The notes beneath the pieces were generated by a model that was not told the origin of the DNA, did not search any database, and saw only the letters and a list, made by a program, of their open reading frames with translations. The position numbers were made by a program, and so were the translations under genes. This document shows positions 8,122 to 17,600 of a stretch of DNA of 64,000 nt, in pieces (positions within the stretch are counted from its first letter, which is position 1; each line of letters opens with the position of its first letter). The DNA comes from CAWFKW01 sp964568655 (GTDB lineage Bacteria > Bacteroidota > Ignavibacteria > Tepidaquicellales > OLB5): contig CAZMRG010000001.1 in NCBI GenBank assembly GCA_964568655.1, positions 7,992 through 71,991 of the forward strand. The letters run 5' to 3'.

Positions 8122-10473
8122 TTGAAGTTGAATTTCCAGCTAAAAGACTCAAAAACACAATACATTTTTGCCGCTTTACTCATTTTTTTTGCCGTTTTCC
8201 TTTTGTTCCATGACCTGTTTTTCGGAAAGATCATCGCGACAAATGACGTAAGCACAAGCGACCTGCTCTATTTTTATCTGCCCGTAAAAAAACTTTATGC
8301 CGATGCGCTCAGAAACGGCGAGCTGCTGCAATGGACCCCAATGATATACGGCGGTTTCCCGGTTTTTGCCGAGAGCCAGGGCGGTTTCCTTTATCCTCTG
8401 AATCTTGTTATCTGGTATTTGTTATCACCCGTGACCGCCATGAATTTTTACATAATATTCCATGCTCTATTGATGGGCGCAGGGGTTTATCTTCTGGTAT
8501 CAAACATTACCAAAAATAAACTTGTATCGATCCCCGCAGCAATGGCGGCATCAGTTTGCGGTTCAATACTTGTTGGGCATACAAGGCACATGAACTCGTT
8601 AACGGCAATAGTTTATTTGCCAATGCTGATTTACATAGTAGAATTATTCCTGAAAACGCGGAAAATTTCATGGGGTTTAGTTTTTGGAATACTGCTCGGA
8701 TTTTTAATTTTAGGAGGACATCCGCAGCACACTTTTATATCGGGTTTCTTTGCCATAGTTTATCTGTTTACAAGGCTGCTCACCGATAAGAGATCCGGCC
8801 CAAAAATTTCAGCAAAGGAAAACTCATATAAGATCGCAGGATTCTTAGCGCTGGCGCTTGTTATATGTTTAGTAGTTGGTATAGCCCAGATAAACAGCAC
8901 GCTTGAGATCCTGCCGTATACCGAAAGAGGGCAGAACCTTAGCGCTGAATTCACCGGGCAGGGGAGCCTGCCGTTCAACGGGTTCATGACTTTTATCTAC
9001 CCGTATTATTTTGGTAATGCGGGCGATGATTCCTATCATTCGCGCGATATATATCTGTTCTGGGAATATTTTTATTACTGCGGCGTGATAATTTTCCTGC
9101 TTTCGATATACGGAGCAGTAAAAATGTGGAAGCGCGCGGAGTTCCGTTCTTACATACGTACATTCGCAATAATCGCCCTTCTATCATATTTGCTGGCGCT
9201 TGGCGAGAATCTTGGACTGTATAAAATATTCCTGATGTTCCCGTTCACAAATTCATTCCGCTTTCCCGCAAGGTGGTTTGTGGGAACTGAGTTATCTATC
9301 CTTGTCCTTAGCGGTTTCGGCGTCCTGGCTTTGGTTGAGCGCTTTTCTGGTATCAGGAATCCTGCAGCTAAAAGCGGCAAAAAGCCTTTGCCTAAAGGAA
9401 CGCCCAAGGCGCCTGCTCAGGTTACAACAGAAAAGGCTTCGATCTCGGTTCAATATAAAACCGTTTTGGTAATTTCACTTCTTGCGGTTTTTGAAATTTT
9501 CATAGTAGCGGGCAGGCAGGTTACAACGGCTGACGCGGCTGTATATTTGAATCCGCCGTCTTATGTTAATAAGATAGTTGAGACCAACAAACCGGTTTTA
9601 TCGTCAAACCGATTTTTCTCGGTAGGCTGGAAAGATTATTTACTGGAAGCATTTGACCGGAGCAGGGGATGGGAAGGCAAACAGGATCTTTTTGGGCTAG
9701 GCGCAAAGCTGATCCCGCCGGAGCTGGGCGCTTACTGGGGAGCTCCAAGTATTGACGGGTATTTTCTGCTGGTGCCGAATTATATTTATGAAGTGTGGGC
9801 AAATTCAAACAACCCGGGAGTTATGAGCAAAACAACCGGGCTTGATAAAGCGAATATATTTCATCCCGCGCCAAAGTTTAACAGGATGCTGAAGATGTTC
9901 AGCGTTAAGTATGTAGCCTCAGCGTGGCCGTTTTCACAGCCATATCAGCCCGCATGGGATAGCGCCGGCGTAAAGTTTTACGAGATGCCGGATACAGTGA
10001 CTAAAACCTGGGTGGTTTCAAAAGTTCAGGCGTATCCAACCGCTGACGATAATTTTAACGCCAAAAGCCTTATTACAGATGATTTCGATCCGTGGAGCTT
10101 AGCTTACGTTAACGGTACGGCGCCAAATCTGCCGCCGGATTCAAGGAACGGCACGGCGGAAATACTTAAATATGATAACCATTCAGTGACGATTAAAGCA
10201 AACGCACCGGGATTTGTTGTATTGAACGATACCTGGTACCCCCGCTGGAAAGCATATATCGACGGGGCTGAAGTTCCCGTTTATAAAACCGACGTAATGA
10301 TAAGGGGAGTAGTGGCTCCTAAAGCCGGAACAATAATTGAAATGAAATTTGATAAAGGAAATGTCTTTATCTTATCAATAATATCGTACCTTACTGTTTT
10401 GCTTTCAGCCGGGTATTTATTTTTTGAAAAGAAGAGGGATAAATCAAAAATTAAAGAATCAAAAACATCATGA
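8122..10473 (+). CDS. YfhO-family polytopic membrane protein
   Basis: The 783-residue protein has about 12 membrane segments; the N-terminal FLLFHDLFFGKIIATNDVSTSDLLYFYLPVKKLYADALRNGELLQWTP pattern, GGHPQHT, and the C-terminal soluble domain with VVLNDTWYPRWKAYIDGAE followed by a last helix are typical of bacterial YfhO proteins, which resemble membrane glycosyltransferases of the GT-C fold. In Gram-positives YfhO helps glycosylate teichoic acids; here a role in surface or lipid-linked glycan transfer is inference. The start is a TTG at 8122 with no strong ribosome site. Its TGA overlaps the ATG of the next gene (ATGA), so the two are coupled. A Lys/Pro-rich insert lies near residues 412-440. 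Confidence 0.85.
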   Translation: MKLNFQLKDSKTQYIFAALLIFFAVFLLFHDLFFGKIIATNDVSTSDLLYFYLPVKKLYADALRNGELLQWTPMIYGGFPVFAESQGGFLYPLNLVIWYLLSPVTAMNFYIIFHALLMGAGVYLLVSNITKNKLVSIPAAMAASVCGSILVGHTRHMNSLTAIVYLPMLIYIVELFLKTRKISWGLVFGILLGFLILGGHPQHTFISGFFAIVYLFTRLLTDKRSGPKISAKENSYKIAGFLALALVICLVVGIAQINSTLEILPYTERGQNLSAEFTGQGSLPFNGFMTFIYPYYFGNAGDDSYHSRDIYLFWEYFYYCGVIIFLLSIYGAVKMWKRAEFRSYIRTFAIIALLSYLLALGENLGLYKIFLMFPFTNSFRFPARWFVGTELSILVLSGFGVLALVERFSGIRNPAAKSGKKPLPKGTPKAPAQVTTEKASISVQYKTVLVISLLAVFEIFIVAGRQVTTADAAVYLNPPSYVNKIVETNKPVLSSNRFFSVGWKDYLLEAFDRSRGWEGKQDLFGLGAKLIPPELGAYWGAPSIDGYFLLVPNYIYEVWANSNNPGVMSKTTGLDKANIFHPAPKFNRMLKMFSVKYVASAWPFSQPYQPAWDSAGVKFYEMPDTVTKTWVVSKVQAYPTADDNFNAKSLITDDFDPWSLAYVNGTAPNLPPDSRNGTAEILKYDNHSVTIKANAPGFVVLNDTWYPRWKAYIDGAEVPVYKTDVMIRGVVAPKAGTIIEMKFDKGNVFILSIISYLTVLLSAGYLFFEKKRDKSKIKESKTS

Positions 10474-10802
10474 AGAATCATCAGATAATGGCAATAAATG
10501 CCTGGATATTAATTATAATCGGGCTGCTGGGTTTTATTTTTTCAGGTAGTACAACTGCATTGATTTCGGACGGCATTGGCTTAGTTTTACTTCTGCTTTC
10601 ATTTCCAACAAAAAAGGAAAACGCGCTTGCGGCGCACATAGGCGTACTTGTAACGTTAGCGGCCGCAATAACTTTTTGGGCGGTTGCATTCCGCAGGCCG
10701 GCGCACTGGCCCGTGATAATCATGGGAGCGCTGACCAGTATTGCTTTTGTTTTATACATAATGAGTTTTATTACAAGGAAGAAAGAACGGGAAGCAAAGT
10801 AA
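10470..10802 (+). CDS. Small four-helix membrane protein coupled to the YfhO gene
   Basis: This 110-residue protein consists of about four hydrophobic helices separated by short loops (residues 9-24, 27-44, 54-69, 76-100) and a basic tail ending KKEREAK. It begins at the ATG overlapping the YfhO stop codon, a translational coupling signal, so it probably works with or regulates that protein. I do not recognise a family with certainty; it resembles the TMEM14-like small membrane proteins in size and helix number, but that is weak. Confidence 0.7.
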   Translation: MKNHQIMAINAWILIIIGLLGFIFSGSTTALISDGIGLVLLLLSFPTKKENALAAHIGVLVTLAAAITFWAVAFRRPAHWPVIIMGALTSIAFVLYIMSFITRKKEREAK

Positions 10803-10803
10803 C

Positions 10804-10928
10804 TCCGAGCACCCTCCGGAAGCGGCAAAAAGTGTAATATTAAAATTATAATTTGCAGAGCCAAGCTCCGCATCCCTGCCTGCTGCAGGCAGGCGAGTGG
10901 CCTTCCAAAGGCGGGCAAGCTGCTCGGA
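10804..10928. repeat. Palindrome-rich intergenic element bounded by 8-bp inverted repeats
   Basis: TCCGAGCA (10804-10811) and TGCTCGGA (10921-10928) are exact inverted complements that bracket a GC-richer stretch containing the palindrome CCTGCCTGCTGCAGGCAGG at 10875-10893. The element sits directly after the YfhO operon and before a terminator for the opposite gene. It may be a small non-coding mobile or folded element; no target duplication was evident. Confidence 0.45.
10875..10893. repeat. 19-bp palindrome, family P19 copy 1
   Basis: CCTGCCTGCTGCAGGCAGG is a perfect palindrome of two 9-base arms around one base. Diverged 19-bp relatives occur at 44569-44587 and 63311-63329, always between genes. 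Confidence 0.75.
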
Positions 10929-10941
10929 TTTACGGCATAAA

Positions 10942-10969
10942 AAAAGGCAGAACAATAGTTCTGCCTTTT
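10942..10969 (-). terminator. Rho-independent terminator of the first propeller gene
   Basis: A 12-base stem (AAAAGGCAGAAC with its complement) and a 4-base loop lie 20 bp past the stop at 10989; on the minus strand the hairpin runs into a stretch of seven T. Confidence 0.88.
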
Positions 10970-10988
10970 GAATTTTCGTTTATGAGAA

Positions 10989-12629
10989 CTATTTAATAAG
11001 CACCATTTTTTTGGTATCAGTGTAATTCTCAGTTCTTATCCTGTACAAATAAACTCCGCTGTTCAGGTTGCTTGCATCAAAACTAATGGAATAGTTGCCG
11101 GCTCTTTCGAATTTATTAACTAGCGTTGCAACTTCGCGTCCCAGAACGTCAAATATCGTAATATTTACCATTCCTTCTTTACCTACCGAATAATCAATTT
11201 GCGTTGTTGGGTTAAATGGATTGGGATAATTCTGTTTCAACGAAAATGATGTAGGTGTTGAATTATTTTGATGAATCCCCAGCGGCGAATCTGTAGTATC
11301 AATAAAAATATTATATGCTTCACCGCCGTATCCAAATCCGGCTCTTGCAGGCACTTTCTTTCCGCTTGCCATGACAGTTGAGCCATCATCGGAAACACTG
11401 ACCCAAAAAAGTGAACCAGGCGTGTTTAGTGTATATATCGGCGCATTACCTGCTGAGATCTTAAAAACTAATAAATCCGGCACTGTGTTGTTATTATCCC
11501 CATAAGTTACAGCTCCGAGCACGTTGCCGTTCTTAGAAAATGAAACAGATACAACAGCATCACCCACCCCCGAATAAGTCCATACAGGCGTGCTGCCGTT
11601 TGCAGTTCTGAAGAAACGCACTCTGCCATCAAAAGAGGAACCTGTAACAAAATCAAGTGTACCAGCTGCAATCATGCTTCCGTCATTGGAAACATCAACA
11701 GAATACATCCAGTTGTAATATGTTCCGGGAGGTTCCTGAAATTGCCAAAGTAAATTATAAGTTGTTCCGTTCCATTGATAAACTTTCAGATAGCCTGAGT
11801 AATTAATAATAGCAATTATGTTTCCATTACCGCTAATTCCCTGCTGACTTTGTGTGCTGCCGGTTGTTCCGGAAAATACCAACTGTCCCGTATAAGTTTT
11901 GAATACAAAAAAACCACCATAATTATTTACGATAACCAGTGAGTCATTCCTCGAAATCTTAATTCCATTTATTAAACTTCCGCCATTTACAATCTGACCT
12001 ATTTTATATTTCCAAACGGGATGCGCTGAATCGCTGGAAAATGCATAAATAGCGCTTGTATCAGTCTGTCTTGAGGAACAAGCTATCATGAACTTGCCAT
12101 TGCTTGTTAATGCAACCGGGCCGGCGGTATCGGTTCCAAGTGAATAATTAAAAAAAGGAGTATTATTGGCACGGTGAAACATATAAATATTATTATATGA
12201 GCCGCTTGCTATTACATCGCCCGTATCTGAAATAGCTACGTGATTATAATAGTTTGGGGATACAAACGTATTGAATTCCCAGAATGGTATATTATTTGTA
12301 TTTCCAAAAAGCGAAACTCTTTCAGGCGAATTGAGATTCCATCCGATTACCTGGTATAACCCGTTTGCGCTTGTTTGGCAAAAATCAGCGATAGAATAGG
12401 TATCGAAAACCGGCCATCTCAGAATTGACGCGTTTACTGATGAGCTTTGATATAAAACCCCTTTAGGGTTAAGTGCAACATTGCCCGGGATAATATTTTG
12501 ATCTCCGGTAATAGTTTGTACCTGCGTGATTCCGTTTTGAGTTTTATATACATTTCTTGTCGTGGGTGCATTTATTTGGGATTGGAGAGTTGCGGATATT
12601 AACAAAAGAACTAGAAAAATCTTTTTCAT
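10989..12629 (-). CDS. T9SS-sorted secreted beta-propeller protein (tandem copy A)
   Basis: Start chosen at the ATG at 12629: GAGG lies six bases upstream and the protein then opens directly with a signal peptide (MKKIFLVLLLISATLQSQ). Residues ~60-440 are a WD40/PQQ-like propeller with recurring blades of the type S.DG..IA.G..DG.V..F. The last ~85 residues form a type-A sorting domain (LKQNYPNPFNPTT ... GREVATLVNKFERAGNYSISFDASNLNSGVYLYRI ... KKMVLIK). It is closely related to the gene immediately upstream at 12822-14462, sharing long near-identical stretches such as the EPPGTYYNWM region, so the pair arose by tandem duplication. Cell-surface or secreted; ligand unknown. Confidence 0.88.
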   Translation of the reverse strand: MKKIFLVLLLISATLQSQINAPTTRNVYKTQNGITQVQTITGDQNIIPGNVALNPKGVLYQSSSVNASILRWPVFDTYSIADFCQTSANGLYQVIGWNLNSPERVSLFGNTNNIPFWEFNTFVSPNYYNHVAISDTGDVIASGSYNNIYMFHRANNTPFFNYSLGTDTAGPVALTSNGKFMIACSSRQTDTSAIYAFSSDSAHPVWKYKIGQIVNGGSLINGIKISRNDSLVIVNNYGGFFVFKTYTGQLVFSGTTGSTQSQQGISGNGNIIAIINYSGYLKVYQWNGTTYNLLWQFQEPPGTYYNWMYSVDVSNDGSMIAAGTLDFVTGSSFDGRVRFFRTANGSTPVWTYSGVGDAVVSVSFSKNGNVLGAVTYGDNNNTVPDLLVFKISAGNAPIYTLNTPGSLFWVSVSDDGSTVMASGKKVPARAGFGYGGEAYNIFIDTTDSPLGIHQNNSTPTSFSLKQNYPNPFNPTTQIDYSVGKEGMVNITIFDVLGREVATLVNKFERAGNYSISFDASNLNSGVYLYRIRTENYTDTKKMVLIK

Positions 12630-12744
12630 TTCATGCCTCAACAATTAAATTCTATATACAACACAAATTTTGCTGATTCTTTAATAAGTTACAATTCAGA
12701 ATGCAGGAGAGGGTAGAGATTTACATTTTGATACATTCAAACTC

Positions 12745-12775
12745 AAAAAAGGCGGAATCTAAATCCCGCCTTTTT
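12745..12775 (-). terminator. Rho-independent terminator of the second propeller gene
   Basis: GGCGG and CCGCC arms extended by A/T pairs form a hairpin about 45 bp past the stop at 12822; on the minus strand it is followed by six T. Confidence 0.8.
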
Positions 12776-12821
12776 AATAGTTTAACTAAGTTGAATCTCT
12801 TTGCTTGGAGATTTAAACTGA

Positions 12822-14462
12822 TTACTTTATTAAAACCATTTTCCTGGTATCTGTGTAATCCGCAGTTCTTATCCTGTATAAATAAACTCCGCTGTTCAAA
12901 TTGGCTGCATCAAAACTAACAGAATAATTGCCGGTTCTTTCAAACTTATTTACCAGAGTCGCAACTTCGCGTCCAAGAACGTCATAAACGATGATGTTAA
13001 CCAAGCCATCTTTTGCGATGGAGTAATTCACCAGAGTCGTCGGGTTAAATGGGTTCGGATAGTTCTGCGACAGCTCAAACTTTGAAGGCGTATTGTTTTG
13101 GTTATTGATAATTCCTGTAACTGATTCTGAAGTATCAATAAACACATTATAATAAACGCCGCCGTTGCCAAAAGCTCTGGCATGCACAGCTTTTCCGCTG
13201 CCAATAACTGTTCGCCCATCATCAGATGTGCTGCACCAGAAGAATGAACCCGGGTCTGATACGGAGAATATCGGAATATTATTGTTATGAGTGGTTTTGA
13301 ATGCCACAAGATTTTTTGCTGTATGCGTATAATAATCGCCCCAAGAACATGCGCTGAGTATTTTGCCGTTCTTTGAAAATGAAACTGCATTCACTTCATC
13401 GCCCATTCCGGTATACGTCCACAGCGGCGTACTTCCGCCCGCAACGCTGAATAATTTTACTTTGCCGTCATACGTGGAACTGGTAATAAAATTAAGCGTT
13501 CCGCAGGCAACCATGCTGCCATCGTTGGTAACATCAATGGCGGTCATCCAGTTATAATAAGTTCCGGGCGGTTCCTGATGCTGCCAGAGCATATTGTATG
13601 TTGAACCGTTCCACTGATAAACTTTCACGTATCCATTGTAATTTATCGAAGCTACAACATTTCCATTTCCGCTTATTGCCTGCTGGGTTTGAGTGCCGCC
13701 GCCTATTAATCCGCTGTATAGCATAGCTCCCGTGTAAGTTCTTAATACCCAAAAATTGCTGTATGTATTAATAATTACAAGCGAGTCATTACCTGAAATT
13801 TTTACACCGTAAATACCGGTTGCAATTCTGAATCTCCATACCGGCACATTAGAGCTGGCGTTAAATCCAAAAACCGTGCTGGAATCGCTGCGTGCAGTTG
13901 AGCCTACAAGGAAACTCCCATTGCTTGTTAACGCTACGTTAGCGGCAGTTCCTGTATCAGGCAGCGTTGTCAGGTCGAAGTTAAATGTTATGTTTCCGTT
14001 TGTACCGTTAAAAATATAAATGTTGTGATTGTATCCGCATGCAACCGCGCCGCCGTTTCCGGATACTGCAATATAATTGTACAAATAGGCCACTGGCGCC
14101 GGAAATGGGTATTCCCATATCGGCGAGCTATTTGAATTCCCGTAATCTGAGGTTCTTTCATTATTAAGGTACCATCCAACAATCGAACTGAGCCCGTTAC
14201 CCGCTTCAGCGCAGAAATTCCCTATAGCGGCCGGTTCAGTGTAAGTATACCTTATTGTCGAAGCATTGCTGTCGGGATGATCGTTTCTGATTATTACCGG
14301 AGCCTGTTTGTTGTTTGAGTTGTATAATACGGGATTTGTAGTTATCACTACACGTCCCTGGTTATCATAAGAGCTGTGCACTCCGGTTAAATTATCAGGG
14401 ATGTTTGAAGATGCAAAGATGTATTGTGAAAATAGAAAAACCAGAAGTACTGCTGTTTTCAT
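12822..14462 (-). CDS. T9SS-sorted secreted beta-propeller protein (tandem copy B)
   Basis: This 546-residue paralogue of the downstream neighbour has a signal peptide (MKTAVLLVFLFSQYIFASS), a propeller domain with repeated SNNGSMVACG/GNGNVVASI-type blades, and a C-terminal sorting domain starting LSQNYPNPFNPTT and ending KKMVLIK. The sorting domains of the two copies are nearly identical while the N-terminal 80 residues differ, indicating duplication followed by divergence of the mature N-terminus. Each copy has its own terminator and a gap of ~190 bp between them, so they are probably separate transcripts. Role unknown; extracellular location is well supported. Confidence 0.88.
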   Translation of the reverse strand: MKTAVLLVFLFSQYIFASSNIPDNLTGVHSSYDNQGRVVITTNPVLYNSNNKQAPVIIRNDHPDSNASTIRYTYTEPAAIGNFCAEAGNGLSSIVGWYLNNERTSDYGNSNSSPIWEYPFPAPVAYLYNYIAVSGNGGAVACGYNHNIYIFNGTNGNITFNFDLTTLPDTGTAANVALTSNGSFLVGSTARSDSSTVFGFNASSNVPVWRFRIATGIYGVKISGNDSLVIINTYSNFWVLRTYTGAMLYSGLIGGGTQTQQAISGNGNVVASINYNGYVKVYQWNGSTYNMLWQHQEPPGTYYNWMTAIDVTNDGSMVACGTLNFITSSTYDGKVKLFSVAGGSTPLWTYTGMGDEVNAVSFSKNGKILSACSWGDYYTHTAKNLVAFKTTHNNNIPIFSVSDPGSFFWCSTSDDGRTVIGSGKAVHARAFGNGGVYYNVFIDTSESVTGIINNQNNTPSKFELSQNYPNPFNPTTLVNYSIAKDGLVNIIVYDVLGREVATLVNKFERTGNYSVSFDAANLNSGVYLYRIRTADYTDTRKMVLIK

Positions 14463-14635
14463 TGTTGTAATATAGTTTACTTAAATAAATATTAATTATA
14501 AAATAATATTAACCAAACTAATACTATACAACATATTTTCAGGAAATAGTAATAATAATATAAGATGTTATTATACTTGCGTCAATTCAAATAAATTATT
14601 TTAGAGGATCAATTTTGAAGGCGGTTATTAACAAA

Positions 14636-14659
14636 AAAACAGGAAATTGGAACTGTTTT
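14636..14659 (-). terminator. Probable terminator after the DUF4175 gene
   Basis: AAAACAG and CTGTTTT arms with a ten-base loop, ten bases past the stop at 14669, followed on the minus strand by a run of seven T (part of which extends the stem). Confidence 0.6.
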
Positions 14660-14668
14660 ATATTGATA

Positions 14669-17600
14669 TCAGCGGTTTATTGACCGCATTTTTTCCATGT
14701 ATTTCTGTATCAGGGCTTCGTAGTCGTCGCTGTAGCTTTCTTTCTGCACGTCAAGCGCATCCTGGTTGACGCCGTTAATAATGTTGGGGCGGGAAAGTAC
14801 TATTTCGGGCGGCGAGCTCCGGTCAAAGTTCTTACCGGGGCGCGATTCTCTTTTTTGTTCAAAATCTTTCTCTCTCTGCGAGAGCTGGAAATCAAGCATA
14901 CGCGAGAGTATTTTTTCCTGACGTTTTTTGGTTTCGGGCGTTATGTTATTATTCTGCAGGTCCTGAATTACTTCCATCATATCTTTCTGGACTTCATCAA
15001 GATTCCCAAGCAGCTTCTTTCCGGTTTCTTCCTGCTGCTTTTTAAATTCTTCATTCAACTGCTGCATATTCTTTTGAATTGTCTGCTGCTCGCCTGAAAG
15101 TTTCTGCATCTGCGACATTTGTTCCTGTGTCAGGTTCCCCTGGTTGCCGTTGGTTCCCATTTCGCCCATCTTCTGGTTAAGCGATTGTTGCTTCTGTATC
15201 ATCTGCTGCAGCGCCTGAAGTAACTGTTCAAGGCTACTTCCGGATTTACCGTTCCCGGGTTTGCCGTTCTTGCACATCTTTTCCATTTTCTCAATGGCTT
15301 TATCAAGGTTCTCCTTCGCGCTGCCCTGCGAGCTGCTGGCATCTTTGCTGTTCTTCTTTCCGAGGTTATCCGACGCCTTTCCCATATCGTTATAAGCGTC
15401 GCCAAGATTTTTGCTCAGCATAGGATTTGGCCCCATCTGCGATGAGAGGCTCATAAAATCATCAATAGTCTTTGATAATTGCCCGGTTAAAGCGTCCTGT
15501 TTTTCTTTCTGTTCTTTAAATTCATCGGAAGATGACTTTTTATCCATATCCTTCGTTTCTTCTTTCAGGTCGCCTTGTTTCTTTGACATCTCCTTCATTT
15601 TATCCAGCATCTTCTGCATCGCTTCGTTCATCTTCGAGTTTTCATTCTGCATCATGTTAGAGAGTATATCCTGCATTTGCTGGTTCATTTGGTTCAGGTC
15701 TTGGGAGAGATCGTTCTGCTTATCCTGCGCTGAATTTTTGTCGCTGTTCTGCAGGTCCTCGGAAGCGTTTTGCATCTTCTGCTCCAGCTGTTTCTTCATC
15801 ATCTCCTGCAGCATCTTATCCATGTCCTTGGCGGTCTGGTCGTTATTCATTTTCTTCATATTCTCGTTAAGCTCTTTCAGCTGCTTCTGGAAATTCTCAT
15901 ATTCATCTTTTATCTGCTGCTGTGTTTTGGAAATGTCGTTGAGCTTATTCAGGTCCTGCTTGTCCGTGTTCTTTGTCTGTTCCTTTGCCTCGTCCTGTTT
16001 TTTTGTGATCTCGTCAAGCTTCTTTGTCAGCTCGCCAAGCTTCTGCTCGTTTAATACTTTATTAAGAAGTTCCATCGTTTTTTCAAGCGATTGTTTGAAC
16101 ATGTCTTCATCAAACTTGAAATTCTTCATCGCTTCTTTTAACTGGTCGGGATTCATATTCTTCATCGCTTCCTGAAGCTTCTTCAGCATGTCGCGCAGTT
16201 CCTTGGAATCGATCCTCTGGAGCATTTTCTGCAGCTCCATGTATTTTTCAAGCGTCTCTTTTGATATCTGGTTGTTGTTCTGCAGGTCCTGCATCAGGTC
16301 ATCCAGTTTCTTCTGGGTATTCTGAAACTGGTTCTGAATGTTATCTATCTTATTCTGCATTTCCTGCTGTTTCTTCGCATCGTTCAATCCAAGCTCTTCC
16401 GGATTTTTGTCCAACTTCTCTTTCAGTTCATCCATGTCTTTCTTAAGTTCCATGGCGTCATCGTAAGCCGATTTCAGCGAGTTCTCTATATCGTCTTTTG
16501 TCTTTTCAGTTTTGTTCAGCAGCGCATCAAGCGAAGGATAAATAAGTTTCCTTGTATCGCTCCTTGTCATTTTAGGGCCGCTGTACGCGTCATTATCGTA
16601 AACTTCAACAAAATATTCCACTTCATCTTCGGTTCCGAGGTTGAGCCTTGTGAGGTTCCATTCATACGGCACTTCAAGTCCCGTTGCATCCGTATTCTGT
16701 ATCGGTATATCGACGAACTTAAAATCCTTATCCGTAGAGCCGTACTTTGATTTGCTTATTTTATAACCGAGCCTCATTTTAGTGAAACCAAAATCATCTG
16801 AAATACGCGAGCGCACCTCGATTTGATCCTCGCCTTTTAGTGAAAGTTCGCTGTTAGGCTCGACCACTGAGATTTTGGGATATTCATCGGGTATTACGTT
16901 CAGCGTGTAATCGACAGCATTTATACTGGCTAGTTCTTTGCCGTTAAAATCTTTTGCCACATTAAATCTAAACGTTCCGTTCCTGGTCGCGGTAAACGAA
17001 CCGGAGGCGTTCTTTCCGTTAATTTCCAGCGGAAGAGGCGAGCCGCCCGCAAGCTGCATAAACGATTTTGAAATATTATCTGACGATTCTATTTCAAAAT
17101 AAATTCTGCTGCCCATGATTGTGGAAATTTCGGTTCCTTCAACAACTCTTGAAGGAAGCTTTGTATATGCCGGCGGGTAAACGGTAATTTTAACGCCTTT
17201 AATAACGGGCCTGCCTGTAACTGTTATTTTATATTCAGAGCTTTTAATCCCTTTGTACTCAAACGAATAAAGCGTGTTTGTGTTTACGTTGTTCACGTTC
17301 GCTTTAAATTCATTTGGCGCAAGCGCGCTTAGTTTTTCAGTATTTGATGAGAGCTCAATGCCTTCATCCGTAACAGTTTTTGTAATAAAGTTAACCTGGT
17401 CGGTTTTATAGTTCGGGTCGTTGAAAAGTACCTTCGCATTTATCTCTACGTTTTCGCCTTTTGATACTTCCGTATTACCCGGCTTTACTTCGAATGCAAC
17501 GCCAAGTGAATTTTCAACATAAGTGAAATTGTAATTCACGAGCCTGTTAGCAGCCGCCTGGAATATGTTCGGGAATACAAGCATTAGGGTTGTAAATGTC

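Noticed and set aside
10481..10918. 145-codon minus-strand frame opposite the small membrane gene
   Set aside because: The plus-strand gene is coupled to YfhO by ATGA and has clean membrane helices; the opposite frame runs through the palindrome element.
15411..16175. 254-codon plus-strand frame, very Ser/Phe/Cys-rich
   Set aside because: It is antisense to the Lys/Gln/Met-rich coiled coil of the DUF4175 gene; the composition is the mirror of that repeat and there is no family match.
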